Below, one piece after another: positions 35,129 through 46,800 of a stretch of 64,000 bases of DNA. Origin of the DNA: Hydrangea macrophylla (taxonomy: Eukaryota > Streptophyta > Magnoliopsida > Cornales > Hydrangeaceae); assembly GCA_033977485.1 (NCBI GenBank), contig CM066994.1, forward strand, positions 48,881,155 to 48,945,154, written 5' to 3'. The notes beneath the pieces are model-generated. The model saw nothing but the letters and a program-made list of their open reading frames with translations. It was not told the DNA's origin and ran no database searches. Made by a program: the position numbers and the translations under genes. Within the stretch, counting starts at the first letter, position 1. Each line of letters starts with the position of its first letter.

Positions 35129-35891
35129 ACCTCTGGTTTCAAAAATGTTTTGTTTTGTTCCGCTGCGTGTGTTCTTAAAACTAATTTTTGGGAACGTTAA
35201 TGAATTGGTTTAGCCTCGGTGACATGACACGGGCTTCGGTTCCGCTATTGTGGGACCGGGCTGTGACATTATGTGTTTAATTATGCTCTCTATTGAGTAT
35301 AATAAGGATATGGATAGATTTTGTTATTGTGGGGTGCATGGAAAGGGTTATGAATGTTTTGACATGCGAATGGATTCTGTAATAAACGGAAGGAAAGGGA
35401 AAGTAAGAGAATTCCTATGAGGAATTGTGAGTATGGCACTGGAGGAGAGCAAAGAATGAGAAGGTATGAAATGAAGTACAAACTATATGGTATTAATGTA
35501 GTGTTGGAAAAGAATGCGTTTAATCGGTGTACTTATAATCATTATTGTGCTTAAATGTTATATAATGTTAACGTTCACTGATTATGTTATTCACTGAGCT
35601 TTATAGCTCGTTGATTATTTATGTAAACATTTAAGGTATTTGGGAAGCATGGTGTGTTGAGGTGAGGTGAAGAATTGAAGAACGTTTTGGTGTTTATATT
35701 TCAGTTAATTAGATGGTATTGTAATAATATGGTAGAAGAGAATGCAGTGAAATTGGTAATGAACTACGACTCCTATAATGAGGTTAATGGTGCGGTAGGG
35801 ATAGAAGTGGTACTCTAGTGGTGAAGCCACATTTGTTAAGACCTCAAGGGTACTACTATGTGGAGTTATATATAATAATGGATTGTGCGTG

Positions 35892-38509
35892 TGTAACACC
35901 CGTACCCGGAAAAGGTTTGGTCATTATATATCTTAATATGCATTAATTTGTATAGTTAGTGTATATTATGGAATAAGGGGAGGCTTTGGACTCGCCAGTA
36001 TGAAAAGTATTCAGAGAAGGACACTATTTGGAAAAGTCCCCGGTGAGGTGGGACAGGTACTGGAGTGGGACCCAATGAAGGGCTAATTAGTAATTTGCAT
36101 TTTAAATGATTAAATGCATTTTATACGATTACATGGATATTTGCTAAATTGCTTCCATATTATATTGTTATGTGTTAACATTAGTTTGGATACCCAAATA
36201 AGGATATATCTGAAAAAGATTTATAATTAGTAGGTGTGATAGCAACTTCATAAAATATTTGGGACCACGTTTCGGACCATGCAGAGTTAGACAAATACTC
36301 ATTTGGATATTGGGTAGTCAATGGAATGTTTGGGGGATTTCATAATAAGAACTTAAGAAATTTTGGGGGGTGCAAATGAAAAGAAGGAACATTGAGGAGG
36401 TGACACCTCAGATATGTTGCATGTGTGTGTGTCAAGAGGAGATGATTCGCTAAAGAAATTTATAAAAAATCAAACAAAAACAAGAGAAAGCTAACCGAGA
36501 GAGAAAGACGGACTCGTCACTGACGCCGTAGAATCGCCGTTCCGTCATCGTCCGACGTCCAATTCGCAAACTGAAGCCGTATTCGGACTCGTGAAGGTGA
36601 GACGATCATTTCTATACCTTTAATTTATGTTTTAATTGTCAGATTTTGATAGCTCGTACTAACCGGTGAGACGCGGTTTATCGAGTTCATGTAGGATTTA
36701 CTCCGGGGAGAGAATAGAACTAAGATTTGGAGAACTTTTGCATTTTTATCTTATTTGGGGTAGATCTTGCTAAGGTGAGTTTTCTACACTAAAGAATGAT
36801 TGTGTTTAAATGTGTTCAAGGCTTCAATGATGTTAGAGATAACAATTTATGCTTAGGAGCCATAAGAATGTCTTATTGTATTGATTATTCATGCTTAGAA
36901 GTCATGGAGATGTTTAAAATGTAAATTGCATGTCAATTATATGAAAATCGTTGTGCTTACATGTTTATGTGCTTATATGCTTATATGATTATGTGGTAAT
37001 CAATGAACACCGGGAAAATGATTCATTGGTTAGGAGTAATAAGGGAGACGAAGAAGAAGATTCCGATAAAGACGAAAGTCCAAGGAATAGAAGTGGCCAC
37101 GGGACCAAGGGAAGGTCTTCGGGTCTGAATGAATCATTTAACTGGTGATTCGGCGATTACAAATATGATTTATGTGTTAATTGTAGCATTGCACATGTTA
37201 AGCACTTAATCATGTTTAGATTGCTCACTAAGTGTAATGCTTAAGAAAACCGTTTTTCTTTTCTGTTGTGGTAAATAACAACCATCGCAGGTATGGAGCA
37301 ATATCCGGAGAGGAAGTAACGTGCTCGGGAATGGGGGGAGAGATTTGGGACTTGTAGTTATGTCTATAACTTGTAATGTGGTATAACTTGTGGCTTGAAG
37401 TCCTTGACTTGTGGTTGTAGTGTTGGAGACATTTGGAGTTAGTTTTGGAGTTCCATGACTCATATGGTTAATGTATATTTGAAGAAACTTATGTAATTCT
37501 CTATGTTAATGGTTAGTTTTGGGTTAGTAGTTGAAGGATTTGGAAGTTGTCTTTGTAAATTCTATGTATGTCCTTACATTACAACTATGGATATGTGTAA
37601 GTTGGTTGAGATTGGACCTTTCTCGCAAGTTTGGAATAGTGTCACAATCATTTTGGGTAAATCTTGTTTGTAAACAAGTTGGTTGCAAGGTTGTTGAGTC
37701 TATTTTCTGATAATTTTCAATACCTATGTTAGTTTTATCAAGAGCTGAGTTTCAAGACTTGTTTTGATGCAAATGAGGTGGCATTCATGGTTTAAAATGT
37801 TTGGGAATGCTTATGTATGTTTATAAACATGTTAATAAAGGTTTTAAAAGACTTGGGAACACTTTGAGTTGGTTTTGGAAGTGCCCAAGAAGTTTGACTT
37901 TCCTTGTTTCAAATGGGGTTGAATTTGTGTTTGTTGTAGTTGTAATGGTGTTTCACATGTTTATTTGATGTTTGAAGGCATCTAGATATGTTTTGAAATG
38001 ATTTTGGAAGTGTTCATAAGGTTTAGTTTGATTTTGGCATAGTTTAGAACTTGTAGAACAGGGGAAATCTGCTAAAATTCATGTTCTGCAGAATCCGGAT
38101 CGATTCGAGTCTTGTGCAGATTGATTTGGAGCACCTAGAGGAACCAGAAATGACAGTCTGCTAAAACCGGATCGATTCGATTTTGGGGTGGATCGATCCG
38201 CAGGTTTGGTTTCAATCTGACGACTTTTACGAAAACGGACATAACTCTTTCTAGAAAATTCAGTTTGGCGTGTTGCTTTTTGCGTTGGAATCGGGACTCA
38301 AAGAGATATCTTTTGATATAAAGTTTAACATACTTTATTAATGACCAATTTTCCCTTGGGGGCTATTTTGTCACAATAGAGTTCTTTTTTGTGGTTTAAA
38401 TCATGTCCTTCTTAGTAATTATCATGTCTCTTAGCAAATTAATGTATTTGGGCGCTTGTGGCATTGTCACACGTGTCCTAATCCGCTTGGGGCTGGTCGG
38501 GGTGTGACA
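35892..38509 (+). mobile_element. Solo LTR (2618 bp), Tekay/Del-like ends
   Basis: Starts TGTAACACCCGTACCC and ends GGTCGGGGTGTGACA, with a perfect 5-bp duplication GCGTG (35887-35891 and 38510-38514) interrupting the LARD LTR. No partner LTR or internal region. The ends are those commonly seen on Tekay/Del chromovirus LTRs (recalled, not searched). It holds a GGATCGATTCG/GGATCGATCC palindrome group at about 38097-38200. Confidence 0.82.
38097..38200 (+). repeat. GGATCGAT-type palindromes near the end of the solo LTR
   Basis: CCGGATCGATTCGA occurs twice (about 38096 and 38168) and GGATCGATCC once (about 38191), with a decayed copy at about 38130. The same style of element as in the other LTRs, with a different core. 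Confidence 0.7.
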
Positions 38510-39265
38510 GCGTGTGTTTGATAATGAATGGTGACTCATGGGAAATATATTAAAAAGGGGAAAAACACGAGGGAATGCGCATACTTGCATGACATGTTAA
38601 ACTTGTTTGGAAGTAGATTGTGTAAGCTGAGTGATTGTATGTATTACATTTGTGAGATATGATGATAACTTTGGTTACATGGAAATATGTTTAGCCATCA
38701 TGTCATATGATTCAAATGAGATGTCATGTTAAACGTGAGCATTTGGACAATGATATGCTATGAAAATGGAACATGTAATCGTCACTTCGTAAGATTGAAA
38801 TAGGAGATCAAGATAAACATAAGCATTGAATAAAATGTGCATGATAAAAGAGATAAAAGATGAGTTATGATGTAAGAGCAAGTTGTAAATGTTGAGGAAG
38901 ATCTCTCTTTATTCATCTATGAGTGTGTTAGAACTACATGTGTGTTATTAAGTGTTTGGAGATGTATTAACACGAAATTGGAATGTTAGAAACAAGCGTG
39001 ATGCTTGCTCGAGTGAGGAAAGCATAGTTGAATTTTAAAAATGGAAAATATTGTTTAGCTTGTGTTTAAAGGTTTCTACAAATTATTATAAGGAAAGAGC
39101 CTTTTTGGGTTTAAAAAAAAAGGGATTTTATAACTTAACTTGAGAAAACAAGATACTTGTTTGGTTTTGGTCCATTTTAATTTGCATAGAGTCAACTAGT
39201 GACTCTTTAGTTGATTAGTAAGGTGGGGAATAGAGCCTTAGTGGCAGTCACGTGTCCTACCCTTT

Positions 39266-40487
39266 CTTATGCTCTTCCACTCTACCAAACAAGAGATTTT
39301 ATCCTCTTCCTTCCTCTCTTTCCTTCCCCCTTATTCCCTCCCTCACTCCTTCCTTCATACCAATCATATTGCAAGTATTAGCCTAATCCCAATTAGGCGT
39401 GGTTTTGTTATATTTGTTTACTTCTTCGGTCATGCATTTGCACACACTAGAAGTCTATGAACTAAATCAAAATCATTCTCAGAATCTCAATGAGTCCAAA
39501 ATAAATGATCCCAACTTTTCTCATCGGGTCCGGGTAGAGGCCAAGGATATTAAGTGAAGCTCGATGAAGTTCAAATTCTATTCGAAGACCACGATATATT
39601 GTTTTTGAATCCAATCCCCAATGATCACTATTTCTTTTTGGAAGTTAAAACAAAAATTACCGAGTCGCCCTTTTATCTTTTACTTGTGTATCAAATATTG
39701 ATTGCTTGAATTCTTCTGTAAAAAAGGGAAAAGGCTAATATGTTCCTTCATGTCATTAGGGATGTTGCTTGGTTTAATGGTTACAGTTGTAATTTGCTGG
39801 ATTAGATGGATCCTTTGTTTGCAGCATATTGTGTATACCTTGCAGGAATTTCGGTTGTACAGTTTGCAGTTTGAAATGTTCTGGGTTTGTAATCAGAATT
39901 TGCTATTCTTTGCAGATTTTAGACCTTTTGTTAGGTTGTGTTTTGACGTCCAAAGAATTGATAATTTGGTTGTTTAGACTTTAGTATGAGCATTTAGCCT
40001 TTTAGTGGTGCTTGGGCGTGAAAATAAACAAACTGAAAAATTTTAACCTTATCACTGCAAAATAAGGTAATTTCTCCAAAATTTTGAAAAGGTAGAAAAA
40101 TTCACTCTCGCACCGTCAGTCTCGAGACATTCATTGTGCGTTCTTCGTCGTCGAGTCTAAGGCAACTCTCTCTCTCTCTCTCTCCATATGAAAATAAATG
40201 TATACATATGTATACACGGGTAACGTTGCTAACCAACCAAACAGTAAATAAGTTATTTACGAATTTGCAAATATAGTAAACTAATTTAGAGTAATATAAT
40301 TAAAAAAATTAGACAGTTTGCATAACCAAATACACCCTTAGTAAATGGATGCATGTTTAACAGGTTGCAGTTTGAAATTTGCTTCACTTAAATGAATTAT
40401 TTCAAATGTTTGCAGTTTGAAATTGGCTTTACTTTAGCTACAAAATTGCCTCATATGTTTGCAGTTTAAAATTGGCTGTTACCTAAT
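39266..40487. other. Intergenic spacer after the nested block
   Basis: No convincing gene. Contains pyrimidine-rich tracts (about 39290-39350), a (CT)n run at about 40166-40183, and three imperfect copies of a TTTGCAGTTTGAAATTGGC-type segment (about 40362-40478). The last outer-LTR bases end at 39265. Confidence 0.5.
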
Positions 40488-41091
40488 AGGCCTATCAATG
40501 GATCGGATCTTGGCCCGGATCTGATCTAGATCCAACACTTTTTGATGGATCTGAACTTTTTTTTTAGATCCAGATCCATATCCAAATCTGGATCCGTTTG
40601 GAATGGTAGGTTGACGGATCAAATATGGTTTTGTGGTATCCGATCCGCCTAAGATCCGGATCCGAATAAGAATAAACTATGCACAAAAAATATACATTCA
40701 ATACACTAGATAAGATTACTATTACATATATAATTGAACTATGTATATGGTATACACTAGATTATACATATTTACTTTTAGTGGTATATTATTTTGATTT
40801 AAAGATAGGGTTTTCTATATAATCAAGTGTATTGATGGGTTAAACGTTGATCGATTTTTATGTATGCATAGAGAAAAATAATAAAAACAATAGTTTCTAT
40901 AGTAATACTAGAATACATATAAGCAGCTAAGTTGCCGTTTTAGATTCGAATATCCAGATCCGATCAAATCTGGATATGAATTAAATAAGGCAGATCCGAC
41001 AGATAACTGGACTGGATCTGAAGATTAAAATTGTTAATGGATTTGGATCTGAATTGTGTGGATGGTCCAGATCCGATCCGGTTTACAGGAA
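40488..41091. mobile_element. hAT-like non-autonomous transposon (604 bp), GGATCC-rich
   Basis: Perfect 8-bp target duplication TACCTAAT (40480-40487 and 41092-41099). The ends are loosely inverted (left AGGCCTATCAATGGATCGGA, right end reverse-complemented TTCCTGTAAACCGGATCGGA), and both subterminal regions are packed with GGATC/GATCC motifs, as in known hAT ends. No transposase. Confidence 0.78.
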
Positions 41092-41382
41092 TACCTAATG
41101 CCAGATCTCTGTGTTTCAGTTCTCAACTCTGCCAAGCTCGTGGTACGATTATGATATGTGCCATGAAATCTGAGTTTTTTTTTTTTGGCTCTAATTAAAA
41201 GCTTTCTTACTGTACATTATTCTGTGTTGAAACTTTCAAATATTATAGATCTATAAATCTATAAATAGCAATGTAGGTACCACATGGCACTCCCGTATTA
41301 TTGGGATGCCGCATGGCATTACTGCACAATAGTTTACTATAGATACACAACTCTCTCTCTATATATATACACATATATATAT

Positions 41383-41566
41383 AGAGTTAGGCTCCAATGC
41401 AAACTGGATAAATGTGGGTGAACGCACTGAGATTTTAAGCCTAAAAAATCCGTGGGTCAACGGGGCGGCGGGATGGGGTGTGGATCGTTGGGGCGCTCTG
41501 CGGATTTTTTAGGCTTAAAATCTCAGTGCGTTCACCCACATTTATCCAGTTTGCATTGGAGCCTAA

Positions 41567-41570
<4 letters not shown>
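41383..41570. mobile_element. Perfect 70-bp inverted repeat (foldback MITE-like hairpin)
   Basis: The left arm 41383-41452 and right arm 41501-41570 are exact reverse complements over 70 bp, beginning AGAGTTAGGCTCC. They are separated by a 48-bp GC-rich loop. (CT)n and (AT)n microsatellites flank both sides, so a target duplication cannot be told apart from them. An RNA across it would be a near-perfect hairpin. Confidence 0.92.
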
Positions 41571-41605
<35 letters not shown>

Positions 41606-42161
41606 CATATATATATTGAAAACAAATAATATTCAAAAAGTAAAAAAAATAAATACGTGACTACTACACTCTTACATTTTTATTGTTACTTTCCTCACAT
41701 TCACTGTAACTCTCTCCCACTACATATCTTTTTTTTTTTTTTTCAAGTTTTTTAATTTAATTTTTTTTTCAGACTTCTTGAGTAAATTTTTAAAAAAAAA
41801 AAAAGAAAAGAAAAAAAATTCATGATTCCCGTGCTTAGCATATGTTACCCGAGTACTGTTACTGCATACCATAGGAACCTCTGCATTTGTTTTTGAAATA
41901 AAAAGTCTCTGAACTGTTGAGAGTGATGCACGATAAAGAAATACTTCCAGAAGATAATTAAGGCGAGGTTTGGAGGACTCATGGTGAGTATTTTAGAGGG
42001 GTAAATTGTATTATGAGAAGTTTTTCATATGCATAAGTACTTCAAGCCGTTGGATAATCTAAATTTCATTGAGAATGTGAATAAATTATAATTTAATAAT
42101 TTATCTACACACCATCTTGAGATCAAATCTTCATCCACGATTGTAAAGTGCTTATGCATAT
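41571..42161. other. Microsatellite-rich spacer
   Basis: (CT)n then (AT)n at 41571-41620, followed by poly-T and poly-A tracts at about 41730-41818. No gene seen. Confidence 0.5.
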
Positions 42162-42633
42162 TGTAAAATGCACACACACATGCATATAAGACGTGTATAG
42201 GTGCGTTTACCTAGCGGAATGACACGTCGGATCGTTGGAACGGCGTTGTTACGAACCCTTCTCTTGGACCACGAGATCACTGCCTCTGTGCACTTCCTTA
42301 TCACTCGTACAGTCGCAGAGATGCTTCTTGAGCGATCTCCAATGATGCCACGATCTAAGTCCCAAGCTTCTTGGTGATTAGCTTAGAGAGAGAAACCGTG
42401 AGTTAGAGAGAGAGAGAGACTAACGTGAGGGAGAATAGAGAGGCTGCTGAGATTATATTCTCATCTTGTGTAGGTTTTTGTGTAATGCATATAACAATAT
42501 ATATAGGCATATCAAAAACCTAATGGGCTTGGACCCCCAAAAGCCCGTTCCTTTGGTGTTCAAGCCAAACCTCTTTGGACCCAGTCCAATAACATGTGGG
42601 TGCCCGTATGGCCCGTCCACAATATTTGTTACA
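42162..42633 (-). repeat. 3' LTR of Copia family B (472 bp)
   Basis: On the minus strand begins TGTAACAAATATTG and ends GCATTTTACA. Nearly identical to 50086-50556. Confidence 0.94.
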
Positions 42634-42648
42634 TCTCCCACTCACCCA
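42634..42648 (-). promoter_or_regulatory. Polypurine tract of Copia family B
   Basis: On the minus strand TGGGTGAGTGGGAGA directly precedes the 3' LTR. Confidence 0.78.
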
Positions 42649-43853
42649 CATAGGATTGATACTAAAACCAATCTCTCAACTCAACGAAACTTCTCAACTC
42701 TTCATACAGGGAAATAGAACGTGCGACCTTACGAAAAGAAAGTACAACGACAGGAGTGTAATGCCAAATCATCACCATAACCAGCAAGACACATCACTCG
42801 GAAGCTTCTCGTGTATGCCTTAGACGATTCAACCACACCGGACACAGCATTCTCAATCCCTCGGTGAAAAGAATTGCTGCACCACCTCAATGTAATGTAC
42901 TCATGACATATCAGTAACAAATTACGATTGTCGTAGGCCTGCTAATGAGTCACAAAAAACATGGTGTGTTATTGAATTGTCTTCCCTGAGCCCACATGCC
43001 AATCTGACTAACTTAACCGCTTGCCCAGACACACCCCATAGAACGGAATTATCTCTTCATTCTAGGATAGCATGCTAAAGTAGCTGTCATCAAGCGTCCT
43101 CTTCATGACATAGTCTCAAGTCGTGAAGGCAACCAGTTTGTAGGATAACCAATATCTTGGATATGCTACATGGCTCACACAACAATGAAGAGGAATCCAT
43201 TCATTGCTCCACAGTCGATCGCAAAAGCACATACAGTATGATATGTATGCTATGGCGTTCTTCCATAAAAAATGGGCATGTCACTCTGTGTTTGGAAAAA
43301 CAAGTAACGCCACACGAATCTTAGTCTAGACATTACACAAAACGTCTAACCTGAGTCTCCAGCACAGTCGCTCTTCTTAGCGCCCGTCTGAAAATTCACA
43401 TTCGGCTGTAAACAGGCTACATAGAGTTGTGGGATATCTCTATGTATGACCAAATGTAAAAGGTCTCATCTTAGATCCATCTAAGGCGACATATAGAAAT
43501 AATAGGATTTATATCTAGCTCGCTGTCCTTATACTGCGTAGATATAAGTGTTCAAGCTCGCTTTCTAAGCGCTATGGACACACATGTCCTAGCTAGCTAT
43601 CTAAGCGCCATGAACACAAATGTCTCATCTTGCTCGCCATCTAAGCGCCATGGACACGCATGTCCTAGTTCTCTATCTCGGCGCCAAGGTGAATCACCCG
43701 TGTGAGCAGGTCGATTCAAGCCTGGTGACATATTAGAAATGTGCATTCATCCCATTCATATAACAATTATATATATGGAAATCAACAAATTTATTATTAA
43801 CTGGATAATAATAAGAATAATAATGTCAAATCCAATACAAGTGTCTAAGCATA
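42649..43853 (-). other. Non-coding region between pol and 3' LTR of Copia family B
   Basis: About 1.2 kb with no ORF holding known motifs, long for a plain Copia element. It carries the tandem repeat at about 43552-43690. I see no envelope-like or membrane-segment ORF on the minus strand. Confidence 0.6.
43552..43690. repeat. Imperfect ~40-bp tandem repeat in the Copia family B 3' region
   Basis: About three and a half units built around TCTAAGCGCCATGGACAC followed by a CATGTCCTAG-type segment. Units differ by a few bases. Confidence 0.75.
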
Positions 43854-46800
43854 TCAAATCCTACGAAGTCCCATGCTGCTAATGTGGGATAGAAAAACAT
43901 CTCTGGCAATGGGCTTGGTTAATGGATCAGCCACCATGCTGCCAGTGGAGATATGCCTCAAGACAACTTCCCCTTGCACAACCATGTCTCGAATGTAGTG
44001 ATGACGGATATCTATGTGCTTTGACTTCCCATGGTATTTAGGGTCTTTTGCATAGGCCAAGGCTGATGTGCTATCGCTGTAAATGAGCACTGCTTCATCC
44101 CCATAAGGCGAAGAGCCTAGGCGTCGCAAAAACCTCCTCAACCAGACAGCTTCCTGAACAGCTGCCGAACAAGCCACATACTCTGCCTCCATCGTGGATA
44201 ATGCGATGCATGACTGCTTCTTGCTACACCATGAGATAGCTCCACCTCCAAGTGTGAATGCGTAGCCAGAAGTGGACTTGCGTTCATCTTTATCGCTAGC
44301 CCAATCAGCATCACTGTATCCTCTTAGCTTCAAATCTCCTCCATGATAACAAAGGGCAAGATCCATAGTCCCGCGAATGTATCGCAGGATCCGCTTCACT
44401 GCTCTCCAGTGATATGGACCAGGGTTACTCTGGTAACGACTAACTAGACCCACCGCATAGCAGATGTCTGGACGAGTACACAACATAGCGTACATTAGAC
44501 TCCCTATTGCAGATGCATATGGCACGTTGGACATCTGTTCCTTTTCCTCTTCATTCTTAGGACAATGATCTAAAGTCAAGTGGAATGCCTTATCAACTGG
44601 AGTGTCAATGGGTTTTGAGTTATTCATGTGAAAACGCTCAAGAACCTTCTTTAAGTAAGTCTCTTGAGACAAACACAGAAGTTTCTTTGACCGATCTCTC
44701 ACAATCTTAACTCCCAACACATAGTTGGCCTCACCCATGTCCTTTATCTCAAACTGAGAGGACAACCACTCTTTAGTGGCGACAATGGCACTCATGTCAT
44801 TTCCAGCTAAAAGGATGTCATCGACGTACAAAGATAGAATCAGAATACTCTTCTTGGACTGTTTGATGTACACACAGTGGTCCTCCTCAATCATCTCAAA
44901 ACCAAAAGAGGTGATTGAATCATGGAACCTCAAGTACCACTGCCTCGACGATTGCTTGAGTCCATAAATAGATCGCTTGAGACGGCACACTTTGCGCTGA
45001 TTCCCTTTGGTTATAAAACCAACAGGTTGATCCATATAGATCTCTTCGTCTAGTTCTCCATTGAGAAACGCAGTTTTGACATCCATCTGGAAGAGTTCTA
45101 AGTCTAAATGTGCGACGATTGCTAGAATAAGGCGTATGGAGGCAAATCTCACCACAGGGGAGAACGTGTCTCCATGGTCTATACCCTCTCGTTGGGTATA
45201 ACCTTTCACCACTAGGCGCGCCTTATACTTGTCAATTGATCCATCTGCCTTACGCTTGACTTTGAAAATCCACTTATTTCCAATGGTCTTACGGTCAGGC
45301 GGAATATCAACTAACTCCCAGACTTTATTCTTGTCCATAGAGCTCAACTCCTCTTGCATAGCAACCATCCACTGAGATTTGGTAGCAGAAGAAAGCGCTT
45401 CCTTATAGGAAGCAGGCTCATCGTCATCTACTGTACACATGAGAGCTTCTTCCTCAATATCAAAACGCCGACGTGGAACTCTTCCTCGTCTGCTTCTGCG
45501 GTGTGCTACCTGAGAATCTTGAATGTCCAGTGGTGTACTCCCACTGTCTGGTACACTCCCACTAGTGTCTAGCGGTGTACTCCCACTTGGCTGAAGACTA
45601 GTACCATTTTCAGCGATTACTGTACCATTTTCAGCGATTACTGGATGTGGAATTTCCCCACCCTCGCCTAAAGATGGTACGACATCTTCAACATCCTCCA
45701 TTTCGTAGAGGTCAAGATCTCTCTTAGCGTCACCGATATTAGGGAAGTCACTCTCAATGAAATCAACATCACGTGACTCAATTTCTGTCATTCCTCCATC
45801 CGGATGTTCACCATACATAACATAGCCTTTTGAGCTGTCAGAATATCTTATGAAGATATGCTTTCTAGCTCGCGGGCCTAGTTTCCCATGCTTATGGGAA
45901 GTACTGTGAACATATCCTGATGAGCCCCACGGGCGCAAATGCTCCAAATTGGGCTTTTCGCCTTTCCATAGCTCATAGGGGGTGGAAGGAACTGACTGTG
46001 AAGGCACTCTATTAAGTATGTAGGCAGCAGTTAAAAGTGCATCCCCCCAGAATGATATTGGGAGGTTAGCTTGCGCCATCATAGATCTAGTCATATCTAG
46101 AAGTGTTCTATTCCTTCTTTCTGCAACACCATTTTGTTGCGGAGTTCCAGGAATAGTTAGTTGTCTGCGTATCCCCTTTTCCCCACACAGTTCCTTGAAC
46201 TGATCAGATAAGTACTCGCGTCCTCTGTCTGTTCGAAAAGTCTTTAGGGACTTTTTTAGCTGATTCTCAACCTCTGCTACGAAGCGTTTGAAACAATCTA
46301 GAGCTTCATAGCGGCGAGAAATCAAATAGACATAGCCATATCGCGTGTAGTCATCGATAAAAGTAAGGAAATAAGAGGCGCCATGACGTGCCTTCACATT
46401 CATTGGTCCACATATGTCTGAGTGTATTAGTTCTAATGCTTGGGTAGCTCTTTTAGCCTTACCAAAAGGCTTACGACATGCTTCACCTGCTAGGCAAGAC
46501 TCACACGTAGGTAGGTTAACCTTAGCGAGTGGGCCTAGAAGGCCTTCTCGAGCTAATCTAGTCATCCTGTCACGTCCTATGTGTCCAAGTCTAGCATGCC
46601 ATGTTACAGAGTCAATATTTCTATTTGAATCAACAACTAAAGAAGTAGAGGAAATGGAATCAAACAGATCAATTTTAAATAGATTATTCCATAAAAAACC
46701 ATGTCCAAAAATAACACCATCCAAAACAATATCCAACTTATCATGTCCAAACTGAAAAATAAAACCTAAATCAAGAAGTGCTAAGACCGAGAGTAGATTA

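Larger units (their letters stand above)
17437..35268 (+). mobile_element. Ty3/gypsy chromovirus (Tekay/Del-like), degraded, with a nested Copia element
   Basis: Inserted in the LARD LTR with a perfect 5-bp duplication TTATG (17432-17436 and 35269-35273). 5' LTR 17437-19560; 3' LTR from 24385, split by a Copia element at 25093-33844. Order: gag with zinc knuckles, protease, RT, RNase H, integrase with a GPY/F region, then a chromodomain-like end, which places it among chromoviruses. The LTRs begin TATAACACC and end GGGCTGTGACA; the TA in place of TG is in both copies. Multiple stops and frameshifts make it non-autonomous now. Confidence 0.9.
24385..35268 (+). repeat. 3' LTR of the chromovirus, split by Copia
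   Basis: Pieces 24385-25092 and 33850-35268 reproduce the 2.1-kb 5' LTR. The Copia element between them is bracketed by TTTTG (25088-25092 and 33845-33849). Confidence 0.9.
6807..39265 (+). mobile_element. Large non-coding LTR retrotransposon (LARD-like), host of a nested insertion block
   Basis: Two long matching repeats bracket a short internal region: 5' LTR 6807-9409 and a 3' LTR beginning at 13520. A tRNA-iMet-type primer site lies just inside the 5' LTR and a polypurine tract just before the 3' LTR. Without its two DNA-transposon insertions the internal region is only about 1.8 kb, and I found no gag, protease, RT or integrase motif in it. That fits a large retrotransposon derivative mobilised in trans. 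The 3' LTR survives as four pieces (13520-14074, 16768-17436, 35269-35891, 38510-39265) separated by three insertions. Its last ~19 bp are missing, so the outer target duplication cannot be checked. The TGTAA start and GGGGCGTGACA end resemble chromovirus LTR ends, a possible clue to its autonomous partner. Confidence 0.85.
13520..39265 (+). repeat. 3' LTR of the LARD-like element, split into four pieces
   Basis: Pieces 13520-14074, 16768-17436, 35269-35891 and 38510-39265 join to reproduce the 5' LTR. The breaks are filled by a solo LTR, a chromovirus carrying a Copia element, and another solo LTR. Near the end the copy has a 6-bp deletion and stops matching after CTACCCTTT, so the terminal TGACA is lost. 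Confidence 0.88.

Noticed and set aside
39269..39977. Ser/Phe-rich ORFs after the nested block, possibly a membrane protein
   Set aside because: Derived from pyrimidine-rich and T-rich tracts; no start context, motif or splice structure supports a gene.
42649..43853. Envelope-like gene after pol in the young Copia element
   Set aside because: No minus-strand ORF of useful length and no membrane segments were seen there.
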